From: an uncultured Erythrobacteraceae bacterium
GTDB lineage: Bacteria; Pseudomonadota; Alphaproteobacteria; Sphingomonadales; Sphingomonadaceae
DNA: 5,851 nt
Assembly: GCA_946482075.1 (NCBI GenBank)
Contig: CAMLQG010000135.1
Span: 1 to 5,851, forward strand
Direction of reading: 5' to 3'
Each line of letters starts with the position of its first letter. The stretch's first letter is position 1. A program made the translations under genes and the position numbers. Below, in pieces: positions 1 to 5,841 of this stretch. A model generated the notes under the pieces. The model was not told the DNA's origin, searched no databases, and saw only the letters and a list, made by a program, of their open reading frames with translations.

Positions 1-1216
1 TGCGGGTGAACACGCCGCCCAGCGTCTCGATGCCGAGCGACAGCGGGGTCACGTCGAGCAGCAGCACGTCCTTGACGTCGCCCTGCAGCACGCCCGCCTG
101 GATCGCCGCGCCCATGGCGACGACTTCGTCCGGGTTGACGCCGGTGTGCGGTTCCTTGCCGAAGAATTCCTTCACGGCCTCGCGCACCTTGGGCATGCGG
201 GTCATGCCGCCGACGAGGACGACTTCGCTGATCTCACTCGCGGAAATGCCAGCGTCCGCCATCGCCTTCTTGCAAGGTTCCATGGTGCGCTTGATGAGGT
301 CGGTCACCAGCCGCTCCAGATCGGCGCGGGTGATGTTCTTGACGAGGTGCTTGGGACCGTTCTGGTCGGCTGTGATGAAGGGCAGGTTGACTTCGGTCGA
401 CTGCGCCGAGGACAGTTCGATCTTCGCCTTTTCGGCCGCTTCCTTCAGGCGCTGGAGGGCCAGCTTGTCCTTGGTGAGGTCGATGCCTTCGGCCTTCTTG
501 AAGTCTTCGGCGAGATATTCGACCAGCTTGGCGTCGAAATCCTCGCCGCCCAGGAAGGTGTCGCCGTTGGTCGACTTCACTTCGAATACGCCATCGCCGA
601 TCTCAAGGATCGAAATGTCGAAGGTGCCGCCGCCAAGGTCATAGACAGCGATCGTCTTGCCGTCCTGCTTGTCGAGACCATAGGCGAGCGCGGCCGCGGT
701 CGGCTCGTTGATGATGCGCAGCACTTCGAGGCCCGCGATCTGGCCGGCATCCTTGGTCGCCTGACGCTGCGCGTCGTTGAAGTAGGCCGGAACAGTGATG
801 ACTGCTTGAGTGACGGTTTCGCCGAGATAGCTCTCGGCCGTCTCCTTCATCTTCTGCAGGATGAAGGCGGAAATCTGCGACGGGCTGTAATCCTCCCCGC
901 CGGCGGTGACCCATGCATCGCCATTCTTGCCCTTGGCGATCGTGTAGGGGACGAGTTCCATGTCCTTCTTGGTCAGAGGATCGTCGAACCGGCGGCCGAT
1001 CAGGCGCTTGACCGCGAAGATGGTGTTGTCGGGATTGGTAACGGCCTGGCGTTTGGCAGGCTGGCCGATCAGGCGTTCGCCGTCCTTGGTGAATGCCACG
1101 ATCGAGGGCGTCGTGCGTGCGCCTTCCGAATTTTCGACGACCTTGGGCTTGCCCCCATCCATCACCGCAACGCAGCTATTGGTGGTGCCGAGGTCGATAC
1201 CGATAACTTTGGCCAT
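1..1216 (-). CDS. dnaK: Molecular chaperone DnaK (Hsp70), C-terminally truncated by window edge
   Basis: Cytoplasmic ATP-driven Hsp70 that binds exposed hydrophobic peptides together with DnaJ and GrpE. Translation from the ATG at 1216-1214 gives 405 residues with no stop before the window edge. The family is about 630-640 residues, so most of the substrate-binding domain lies outside. Visible in order: the N-terminal phosphate loop [10 protein letters not shown] (residues 5-14); [11 protein letters not shown] with Lys70, the conserved catalytic lysine; [17 protein letters not shown] (142-158); [12 protein letters not shown] (169-180); the second phosphate motif YDLGGGTFD (192-200) with the conserved threonine at 198; [13 protein letters not shown] (332-344); and the interdomain linker [15 protein letters not shown] (381-395). 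No inactivating change is visible. AGGAT and GGGAA precede the start. It is transcribed away from the copper-chaperone gene from a heat-shock-type promoter at 1308-1335. Identification is certain; only the C-terminus and downstream partner (often dnaJ) are unseen. Confidence 0.99.
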   Translation of the reverse strand, partial: MAKVIGIDLGTTNSCVAVMDGGKPKVVENSEGARTTPSIVAFTKDGERLIGQPAKRQAVTNPDNTIFAVKRLIGRRFDDPLTKKDMELVPYTIAKGKNGDAWVTAGGEDYSPSQISAFILQKMKETAESYLGETVTQAVITVPAYFNDAQRQATKDAGQIAGLEVLRIINEPTAAALAYGLDKQDGKTIAVYDLGGGTFDISILEIGDGVFEVKSTNGDTFLGGEDFDAKLVEYLAEDFKKAEGIDLTKDKLALQRLKEAAEKAKIELSSAQSTEVNLPFITADQNGPKHLVKNITRADLERLVTDLIKRTMEPCKKAMADAGISASEISEVVLVGGMTRMPKVREAVKEFFGKEPHTGVNPDEVVAMGAAIQAGVLQGDVKDVLLLDVTPLSLGIETLGGVFTR

Positions 1217-1307
1217 TATTCCCTATCCTGATCTAGAGTTGGACACCGCGCGGTTCGCTTCCCAGAGGTCCGGCAAAGCGGTTCGACGGCTCATGATTTC
1301 GCCGGGG

Positions 1308-1335
1308 ATATAGGTGTGCTTTCACTTTGCACAAG
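1308..1335 (-). promoter_or_regulatory. Sigma-32 (RpoH) type heat-shock promoter of dnaK
   Basis: Read on the minus strand there is CTTG (1335-1332), a 17-base spacer, then CCTATAT (1314-1308). This matches the alphaproteobacterial RpoH consensus CTTG-N17/18-CYTATNT at every fixed position. Transcription would start near 1300, giving dnaK a leader of roughly 85 bases. Between the two boxes lies an inverted repeat, TGTGC (1315-1319) and GCACA (1329-1333), with a 9-base gap. The consensus is known from other alphaproteobacteria; its use here is inferred from the exact match and from its place before dnaK. Confidence 0.8.
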
Positions 1336-1383
1336 GGATGTTCAGCGGTAGTGTCTCCGAATTGGAAGCGGGGGAGAAAACAC

Positions 1384-1863
1384 ATGAAAATTGTTAATCT
1401 TGCGTCCATTTGCCTGGCGGTTGCCGCCATTTCGCTTACCGGGTGCGGAAATGACGGCGCACCCACCGAACAAGCGCCCGAGGGTATTCCGGGCGTCAAG
1501 ATCAGTAATGGACGCCTCGTGCTACCTGCCGTGACCGGCAATCCAGGAGCGGTCTATTTCGACATTCAGAACGATGGTGACGATTTTGCGACGATCCGTG
1601 CGGTCGACGTGAAAGGCGCGAAATCGGCCATGATGCACGAAACCAAGGATGAGGGCGGCAAGTCGTCCATGACCGACCTCAACACGCTCAACATCATCAA
1701 GGGCAAGCCCGAGAAGTTCGAGCCCGGCGGCAAGCATGTCATGGCGATGGAACTCGATCCGGCTTTGAAAGCGGGGGATTCGACCGAAATCACGCTGACC
1801 TTCGTCGGCGGCGACAAGATGAGCTTCCCCGCCAAGATCGAGCCGGCCGGAGGCGAGGAATAA
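1384..1863 (+). CDS. PCuAC-family periplasmic copper chaperone, predicted lipoprotein
   Basis: Predicted 159-residue exported lipoprotein that binds Cu(I). Known PCuAC proteins deliver copper towards the CuA site of cytochrome c oxidase and related acceptors. The N-terminus has a short basic start (MKIV), a hydrophobic stretch and a lipobox LTGC with the lipidated cysteine at 21. The family motif H-x10-M-x21-H-x-M is exact: His85, Met96, His118, Met120. The mature part is a single small beta-rich domain of normal length. The ATG at 1384 was chosen because GGGGAG (1371-1376) lies 7 bases upstream and because the signal peptide begins there; an in-frame TTG at 1327 would add 19 charged residues ahead of it and is unlikely. 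The gene diverges from dnaK and runs directly into the HEMTH gene, so the two are probably cotranscribed. No convincing plus-strand promoter was found, and regulation is unknown. Confidence 0.93.
   Translation: MKIVNLASICLAVAAISLTGCGNDGAPTEQAPEGIPGVKISNGRLVLPAVTGNPGAVYFDIQNDGDDFATIRAVDVKGAKSAMMHETKDEGGKSSMTDLNTLNIIKGKPEKFEPGGKHVMAMELDPALKAGDSTEITLTFVGGDKMSFPAKIEPAGGEE
1849..1862 (+). promoter_or_regulatory. Shine-Dalgarno plus candidate AUA start overlapping the upstream stop codon
   Basis: GGAGG (1849-1853) lies six bases before ATA (1860-1862), which overlaps the TAA stop of the copper-chaperone gene (1861-1863) as ATAA. The frame from this ATA is open to 2384 and reads through residues resembling the family N-terminus (RPLSAGEIDLAKSMFGDAI). 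In the common ATGA overlap this position would be an ATG. No ATG, GTG or TTG occurs in this frame between the TGA at 1650 and the ATG at 1950. AUA is a rare, weak initiator in bacteria, so this is inference from layout, not proof. Confidence 0.45.
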
Positions 1864-1949
1864 GCAACCTTCCCGAACAGACCGATCCCGCTTGTCCGAT
1901 CAACGGCGAAAGGCCGCTATCGGCGGGCGAGATCGACCTGGCGAAGAGC

Positions 1950-2384
1950 ATGTTCGGCGATGCGATCCGCTATGATCGCGTGTGGGTGCGGCGGCGGAAG
2001 TGGTTCCCGTTTCAACCGCGCCAGATCGTGATGGCGCCCAACGGGCATATCCATTTTCATCCGCACGGCACGCTCTATTGCGACGATTTCACGCATCAGC
2101 CTCTGTCTGCGCAAGGGTTGTTCATTCACGAGATGACTCACGTCTGGCAGGTCCAGACCCGCGGAAAATGGTGGCTGCTGGCCCGAAGGCACCCGCTCTG
2201 CCGGTATGACTACAGTCTGAAGCCAGGCTGGCGTCTGGAGCGCTACAATCCTGAACAGCAGGCCGAGATCATTCGGCACGCGTTCCTGCTGCGGAATGGC
2301 GTGGCGATTCCCGGCGTCGCCGATGCGCGCGCCTATGACCTGCTGGTCGATTTCCCGAGCGCGCGAACAACGCGAGCGGGATAA
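1950..2384 (+). CDS. Small HExxH (HEMTH) protein of the sphingomonad 'vgr related protein' type
   Basis: Function unknown. From the first canonical start (ATG 1950) it is 144 residues. Visible are VWVRRRKWFPFQPR (11-24), MAPNGHIHFHP (28-38), FIHEMTHVWQVQ (58-69) with a zincin-like HEMTH at 60-64, CRYDYSLKPGW (84-94), and NPEQQAEIIRHAFLL (100-114), where Glu102 or Glu106 could be a third metal ligand. There is no signal peptide or membrane segment. The ATG at 1950 has no usable Shine-Dalgarno and starts inside what looks like a conserved block, so the true start is probably upstream: from ATA 1860 the product would be 174 residues. It follows the PCuAC lipoprotein gene directly and converges on the glycine-zipper gene with a 6-base gap. 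The annotation name reflects resemblance seen in related genomes and does not demonstrate a type VI secretion role. Protease activity is not shown. The gene call is firm; start and function are not. Confidence 0.8.
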   Translation: MFGDAIRYDRVWVRRRKWFPFQPRQIVMAPNGHIHFHPHGTLYCDDFTHQPLSAQGLFIHEMTHVWQVQTRGKWWLLARRHPLCRYDYSLKPGWRLERYNPEQQAEIIRHAFLLRNGVAIPGVADARAYDLLVDFPSARTTRAG

Positions 2385-2390
2385 ACCGCC

Positions 2391-2651
2391 TTAGCAGCGG
2401 ACGCGATATTCATAGCCGTCCCGGTCGCGGCGATAGCAGCGGCCATCCTTCTTGATCAGCGCGCCGCCGACCGCCCCGGCCGCAGCGCCGATCGCGGCGC
2501 CTTCACCGATATCGCCACCGGAAATCGCGCCGACGCCCGCACCGGCCGCGCCGCCCAGCAATGCACCCTCGCCCGCGTAATTGCGCGCGCAGGCGCTCAT
2601 CGAAAAAGAGGCGGCCACTAGAAGAGACGCCGCTAGCACCTTGCCAACCAT
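2391..2651 (-). CDS. Glycine-zipper outer-membrane-type lipoprotein (small, hypothetical)
   Basis: An 86-residue predicted lipoprotein. Lys4 is followed by a hydrophobic stretch and a lipobox SAC with the lipidated cysteine at 21. Residues about 27-65 are almost entirely Gly, Ala and Ile/Val with repeated small-residue spacing (GALLGGAAGAGVGAISGG, then GEGAAIGAAAGAVGGAL), typical of glycine-zipper segments that pack or insert in membranes, as in the SlyB/YMGG-type and OmpA-like zipper families. The tail is short and basic, with two cysteines (residues 73 and 86, CYRRDRDGYEYRVRC) that could form a disulfide. GGAGA (2662-2658) lies six bases before the ATG and is partly inside a predicted leader hairpin. 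It is downstream of grpE on the same strand but 85 bases away and probably has its own promoter, which I could not identify. Envelope stabilisation is a guess from the fold class. Confidence 0.85.
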   Translation of the reverse strand: MVGKVLAASLLVAASFSMSACARNYAGEGALLGGAAGAGVGAISGGDIGEGAAIGAAAGAVGGALIKKDGRCYRRDRDGYEYRVRC

Positions 2652-2660
2652 GATCTTTCT

Positions 2661-2689
2661 CCGTTGTTCAGCTCTTGCTGTCTCAACGG
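2661..2689 (-). promoter_or_regulatory. Leader hairpin overlapping the ribosome binding site of the glycine-zipper gene
   Basis: In the minus-strand transcript CCGTTG (2689-2684) can pair with CAACGG (2666-2661). After a small internal loop, CAGC (2680-2677) pairs with GCTG (2672-2669) around a four-base loop. The last two G residues of the outer stem are the first two of the GGAGA Shine-Dalgarno, which lies just before the ATG at 2651. The pairing is read directly from the sequence; a regulatory role such as thermosensing or translational control is inference. Confidence 0.4.
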
Positions 2690-2728
2690 GAAAGGGGACT
2701 AGCCGGTTCCGCAGCTGGACGTTGCTGA

Positions 2729-2748
2729 AAGCCGGTTCAGTCCGGCTT
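2729..2748 (-). terminator. Hairpin across the grpE stop codon, weak terminator candidate
   Basis: AAGCCGG (2729-2735) and CCGGCTT (2742-2748) form a perfect 7-bp, GC-rich stem with a six-base loop. The grpE stop codon (2739-2737) lies in that loop region. In the minus-strand transcript no run of U follows, so it is not a classical intrinsic terminator. It might attenuate transcription or protect the mRNA 3' end. The AGCCGGTTC found here (2730-2738) is also present at 2701-2709 as a direct repeat. Confidence 0.3.
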
Positions 2749-3303
2749 CTTCGCGACGGCGACCATGGCAGGGCGCAACAGGCGGTCCTTGATCATGTAT
2801 CCGGCCTGCAGTTCCTGCACGACCGTACCCGGCTCCGCATCGGCGGTGGGCATTTCGATCATCGCCTGGTGCTGGTTGGGATCGAGGGGAAGACCCATCG
2901 CGGCGATCCGGCTGATGCCATGGCTGGCAAAGACCTTGTCGATCTCCCGCGAAGTCGCCTCGATGCCGGCGACGAGGCCCTTGAGCTTCTCGTCCTCGCG
3001 CAATTCGGCGGGCAGGGATTCGAGCGCACGGGCCAGATTGTCCGAAACGGATAGGATATCGCGAGCAAAAGCGGTCGCCGAATAGGCGCGCGCATCGGCC
3101 ACATCCTTCTCCATCCGGCGGCGGACATTCTGCGTTTCCGCGCGCGCGTAGAGAATGTCCTGCCTGGCGGCTGCAAGTTCCTCTTCGAGCCGCGCGACCC
3201 GATCCGGTTCCTCGGATTCGTCCTTTTCCAGCAGTTCCTCCGGAACGCCTTTCAATTCTTCGGCCACCGCTTGATCCTGCGGTTCCGGCTTTTCGTCGAT
3301 CAT
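2737..3303 (-). CDS. grpE: GrpE, nucleotide-exchange factor of DnaK
   Basis: Cytoplasmic 188-residue cochaperone that releases ADP from DnaK. The first 33 or so residues are acidic and low-complexity, as usual. A long helix rich in heptad-like charged and Leu/Ala residues follows (about 35-95, RVARLEEELAAARQDILYARAETQNVRRRMEKD in pieces), which in the family forms the dimeric coiled coil. The C-terminal beta domain carries the diagnostic block: LDPNQHQAMIEM (140-151), then VVQELQAGYMIKDRLLRPAMVAVAK (161-185). Length and end fit the family. The ATG at 3303 lies 16 bases after the hrcA stop, so the pair is almost certainly cotranscribed and partly translationally linked; the Shine-Dalgarno is weak (GGA about 11 bases upstream). 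DnaK, its partner, is encoded about 1.5 kb away on the same strand but as a separate unit. Confidence 0.98.
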   Translation of the reverse strand: MIDEKPEPQDQAVAEELKGVPEELLEKDESEEPDRVARLEEELAAARQDILYARAETQNVRRRMEKDVADARAYSATAFARDILSVSDNLARALESLPAELREDEKLKGLVAGIEATSREIDKVFASHGISRIAAMGLPLDPNQHQAMIEMPTADAEPGTVVQELQAGYMIKDRLLRPAMVAVAKKPD

Positions 3304-3319
3304 GTCTTGTCTGTTCCAG

Positions 3320-4363
3320 CTATCCGATCAGCTTGCCCAGGCTCTGGGCAGTGAAATCCACCATGGGCACTACACGCGCGTAATTCAACCGCGTGGGTCC
3401 GATAACGCCCAGAACGCCGACCACTTTTCCGTCCCGGTCGCGATAGGGGGACGCGATCACCGACGAGCCGGACAGGGCGAAAAGCCGGTTCTCCGAACCG
3501 ATGAAAATGCGCGTCGCTTCCGCCTCGCGCGCGCTTTCGAGCAATTCGGAGACCGATTGCTTGCTTTCCAGATCGTCGAGCAGCGATCGCACGCGCTCGA
3601 TATCGCCCAGCGCCGTATCGTCGAGGAGATTGGCCTGGCCCCGCACGATCAGCACGGGACGGCGGGCGGCGTCCTCGCTCCAGATCGCCAGGCCGCGTTC
3701 CACCAGATCGCGACTCGCTTCGTCGAGCGCTGAACGGCCCGAGGCCAGCTCCGTATGCATTACGCGCGCCGCCTCGCTCAGCGTGCGCCCGCCAAGCCGC
3801 GCGGTGATATAGTTCGTCGCTTCCTGCAAGACCGACAGCGGGAGCGTCTGCGGCAGGTCGAGCACGCGGTTCTCCACCTGCCCATCCTCGCCCACCAGCA
3901 CGGCGAGCGCCTTGCCCGGCGCGAGCGGGACCAGGCTCATCTGCGACAGGCGCGGTTCACGGCGCGGAACCATCACGAGGCCCGCTGCGGCGGAAAGGTC
4001 TGACAGCAGTGCGCTGGTGACTTCCAGCGCCTGTTCGATCGGGCCGGGGTGCGACAGACGCTGCTCGATCGCGGCGCGTTCCTGCGCGGTGGGTTCGGCC
4101 ACCTGCATCATCCCGTCCACGAACAGGCGCAGCCCGCTGTCGGTCGGCAAGCGCCCGGCGCTGGTATAGGGTGCGGCGAGCAGGCCCATCGCCTCGAGTT
4201 CCGCCAGCACCGAACGGATCGAGGCCGGTGACAGGTTCAGCCCGCCGCCGCCCGCCAGCGTTTTCGAACCCACGGGCTGCCCCGATGCGAGATAGCCTTC
4301 CACCACCAGACGGAAGATCTCGCGGGCGCGCGTGGTCAGTTCGGTGATCGGCGGCGTGGACAT
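3320..4363 (-). CDS. hrcA: HrcA, heat-inducible transcription repressor
   Basis: A 347-residue DNA-binding repressor that in other bacteria binds CIRCE operators at groESL, dnaK or its own operon and needs GroEL to stay folded. The N-terminal winged helix-turn-helix is clear: TTRAREIFRLVVEGYLASGQPVGS in pieces (10-33), then LSPASIRSVLAELEAMGLL (44-62) and the wing PYTSAGRLPTDSGLRLFVD (65-83). The middle and C-terminal regions match the GAF-like and dimerisation part of the family, ending with GVLGVIGPTRLNY and PMVDFTAQSLGKLIG. The ATG at 4363 (GGGGA just upstream) was preferred over an in-frame TTG at 4402, which would add 13 unusual residues and lies in the regulatory region. It is the first gene of the hrcA-grpE operon and diverges from rph. 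No full CIRCE was found before it. Confidence 0.98.
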   Translation of the reverse strand: MSTPPITELTTRAREIFRLVVEGYLASGQPVGSKTLAGGGGLNLSPASIRSVLAELEAMGLLAAPYTSAGRLPTDSGLRLFVDGMMQVAEPTAQERAAIEQRLSHPGPIEQALEVTSALLSDLSAAAGLVMVPRREPRLSQMSLVPLAPGKALAVLVGEDGQVENRVLDLPQTLPLSVLQEATNYITARLGGRTLSEAARVMHTELASGRSALDEASRDLVERGLAIWSEDAARRPVLIVRGQANLLDDTALGDIERVRSLLDDLESKQSVSELLESAREAEATRIFIGSENRLFALSGSSVIASPYRDRDGKVVGVLGVIGPTRLNYARVVPMVDFTAQSLGKLIG

Positions 4364-4377
4364 TATTCCCCGAAAAA

Positions 4378-4385
4378 GAGTGCTA
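4378..4385 (-). promoter_or_regulatory. CIRCE half-site-like sequence before hrcA
   Basis: On the minus strand TAGCACTC (4385-4378) matches eight of nine bases of the left arm of CIRCE (TTAGCACTC). At the required nine-base distance the other arm (GAGTGCTAA) is absent apart from a few matches. It lies 15 bases before the hrcA ATG. A single near-half-site in a window of this size can arise by chance, so a functional HrcA contact is only a possibility. Confidence 0.25.
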
Positions 4386-4407
4386 CCCGCGTCATAGGCC
4401 AAGCTGA

Positions 4408-4433
4408 TTAGGCCTAGATCGATCTTGGTCTAA
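4408..4433. repeat. 26-bp near-perfect palindrome in the hrcA/rph divergent region
   Basis: The left arm TTAGGCCTAGATC and the right arm GATCTTGGTCTAA are reverse complements at 11 of 13 positions, with no gap at the centre (4420/4421). The site is nearly midway between the two divergent start codons, where an operator or a bidirectional control site would sit. It begins with TTAG and ends with CTAA like CIRCE and is one base shorter, but the inner bases differ. Symmetry is read directly; operator function is inferred. Confidence 0.55.
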
Positions 4434-4434
4434 A

Positions 4435-4463
4435 GGATAGGGCCCGCCCACTTCAATTGAAAG
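4435..4463 (-). promoter_or_regulatory. Weak RpoH-like promoter candidate for hrcA-grpE
   Basis: On the minus strand CTTT (4463-4460), an 18-base spacer and CCTATCC (4441-4435) resemble the CTTG-N17/18-CYTATNT heat-shock consensus with one mismatch in each box. It would place the start of transcription just ahead of, or at the edge of, the 26-bp palindrome, about 65 bases before the hrcA ATG. The -35 part overlaps the rph Shine-Dalgarno, so the match may be accidental. Confidence 0.25.
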
Positions 4464-4470
4464 GATACCC

Positions 4471-5187
4471 ATGCGACCTTCCGGCCGTGCGCCCGACGAG
4501 ATGCGCGCCATTTCCATCGAAACGGGCTTCACCAAGCATGCGGAAGGATCGTGCCTGATCTCTTTCGGCGAAACGCGCGTGCTGTGCACTGCCAGTGTCG
4601 AAGAGCGCGTGCCCCCCTTCCTGCGCGGCAAGGGCGAGGGCTGGGTCACGGCGGAATATTCGATGCTGCCCCGCGCCACCCACACGCGCGGTTCGCGCGA
4701 AGCGGCCAAAGGCAAGCAGTCGGGCCGGACGCAGGAGATCCAGCGTCTCATCGGCCGCTCGCTGCGCGCCGTCACCGACATGAAGAAGCTGGGCGAACGC
4801 CAGATCACGCTGGATTGCGACGTGCTGCAGGCCGATGGCGGTACTCGCACGGCGGCGATCTCCGGCTCCTGGGTCGCGCTGCGGCTCGCGGTGCAGAAGC
4901 TGCTCGATGGCGGTCTCATCAAGGATGATCCGCTGACTGAACGTGTCGCGGCGATCAGTTGCGGCATCTACAAGGGCACCCCGGTGCTGGACCTCGACTA
5001 TCTCGAAGACAGCTCGGCCGATGCCGACGCCAATTTCGTCCTGATCGAGGGGGGCAAGATCGCCGAAGCGCAGGCCACGGCGGAAGGCGCCGCCTATGAC
5101 GAGGAAGGCCTGCTGCGCCTCTTGCGCCTCGCCCGCATCGGCTGCGACCGCATCTTCGCGGCGCAGGAAGTGGCGGTGAAGCGGTAA
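4471..5187 (+). CDS. rph: Ribonuclease PH
   Basis: Phosphorolytic 3'-5' exoribonuclease that trims tRNA precursors and other RNAs, using phosphate and releasing nucleoside diphosphates; it acts as a ring hexamer in the cytoplasm. The 238-residue length is the family norm. Visible: [11 protein letters not shown] at the start; [21 protein letters not shown] (57-76, given in family terms as the TRxxRE region); [16 protein letters not shown] (84-99) with the conserved Arg86; the signature [16 protein letters not shown] (117-132) with the phosphate-binding GTR at 124-126; and [14 protein letters not shown] (173-186) with the metal-binding Asp180 and Asp186. The catalytic set is complete, unlike the well-known frameshifted rph of E. 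coli K-12. AAAGGA lies five bases before the ATG. It diverges from hrcA and is followed four bases later by rdgB, so the two form an operon. Confidence 0.98.
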   Translation: MRPSGRAPDEMRAISIETGFTKHAEGSCLISFGETRVLCTASVEERVPPFLRGKGEGWVTAEYSMLPRATHTRGSREAAKGKQSGRTQEIQRLIGRSLRAVTDMKKLGERQITLDCDVLQADGGTRTAAISGSWVALRLAVQKLLDGGLIKDDPLTERVAAISCGIYKGTPVLDLDYLEDSSADADANFVLIEGGKIAEAQATAEGAAYDEEGLLRLLRLARIGCDRIFAAQEVAVKR

Positions 5188-5191
5188 GGCC

Positions 5192-5818
5192 ATGCCCAGA
5201 CTCGGCTCCGAAACGCTCGTCATCGCCACGCATAATGCGGGCAAGCTGAAAGAGATCTCGGCCCTGCTGGCGCCCTATGGGCTCCAATGCATCTCGGCGG
5301 GCTCGCTCGGCCTTCCCGAGCCGGCCGAGACGGGCAGGACCTTCGTCGAGAATGCGCTGATCAAGGCACGGGCCGCAGCGAAAGCCTCGGGCCTACCTTC
5401 ACTGGCGGACGATAGCGGCCTTTCGGTCGCGGCACTCGATGGGATGCCGGGCGTTTACACCGCCGACTGGGCGGAACGGCAATGGTTCGAAGGACCGGCC
5501 GGGCGGGACTGGTACATGGCGATGGGCAAGGTCGAGGGCAAACTCCAGGCGCTCGGGGCCGATGTCGATCGCACCTGCTGGTTGTCCTGCGTGCTGGCGA
5601 TCGCGTGGCCCGATGGCGAGCACGCCGTCTATGAAGGGCGGGTGGACGGCACGATCACCTGGCCCCCGCGCGGCGAAAAGGGCTTCGGCTACGATCCCGT
5701 CTTCGTGCCCCATGGCGACAGCCGGACTTTCGCGGAATTCGAGCCGGAAGAGAAGCACCGCATCAGCCACCGTGCTGCTGCTTTCGCCAAGCTGGTGCAG
5801 GACCAGTTTGGCGGGTGA
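5192..5818 (+). CDS. rdgB: RdgB/HAM1-family dITP/XTP pyrophosphatase
   Basis: Cytoplasmic house-cleaning enzyme that hydrolyses dITP, ITP and XTP to the monophosphates, keeping deaminated purines out of DNA and RNA. The 208-residue product shows the family motifs in order: IATHNAGKLKEI (11-22, substrate-binding Asn15 and Lys18), FVENALIKA (51-59), ADDSGLSVAALDGMPGVYTA (72-91) with Asp74 in the position of the general base, GFGYDPVFVP (164-173), and EEKHRISHRAAA (186-197). It is slightly longer than the E. coli protein (197 residues), mainly in a tryptophan-rich stretch after PGVYTADW (about 93-108). The ATG follows the rph stop by four bases with only a weak AAGG ahead, consistent with translation coupled to rph. 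The motif set leaves little doubt about the family. Confidence 0.97.
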   Translation: MPRLGSETLVIATHNAGKLKEISALLAPYGLQCISAGSLGLPEPAETGRTFVENALIKARAAAKASGLPSLADDSGLSVAALDGMPGVYTADWAERQWFEGPAGRDWYMAMGKVEGKLQALGADVDRTCWLSCVLAIAWPDGEHAVYEGRVDGTITWPPRGEKGFGYDPVFVPHGDSRTFAEFEPEEKHRISHRAAAFAKLVQDQFGG

Positions 5819-5841
5819 AATCCAGCCGTCATTGCGACCCC

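Noticed and set aside
146..1231. Long plus-strand open frame (361 codons) opposite dnaK
   Set aside because: It lies antisense to an unmistakable dnaK and its translation shows no family features; long antisense frames are common in GC-rich DNA.
1245..1254. ACCGCGCGGT palindrome in the dnaK leader
   Set aside because: A 10-bp GC-only palindrome is easily expected in this GC-rich sequence and is not tied to the start or the promoter.
1327..1383. TTG at 1327 as start of the copper-chaperone gene
   Set aside because: It would put 19 charged residues before the signal peptide; the ATG at 1384 has a good Shine-Dalgarno and begins the lipoprotein signal directly.
1650..1863. Programmed -1 frameshift fusing the copper chaperone to the HEMTH protein
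   Set aside because: The frames overlap openly for about 210 bases, but I saw no slippery heptamer near the stop; an alternative start is simpler.
4360..4385. Full CIRCE element before hrcA
   Set aside because: Only one arm is recognisable; at the nine-base spacing the other arm matches too few bases.
4364..4402. TTG at 4402 as start of hrcA
   Set aside because: The added residues do not look like HrcA, and the ATG at 4363 starts at the usual family position.
4453..5244. Long minus-strand open frame (263 codons) opposite rph
   Set aside because: It is antisense to a complete, motif-bearing RNase PH gene and resembles no known protein.
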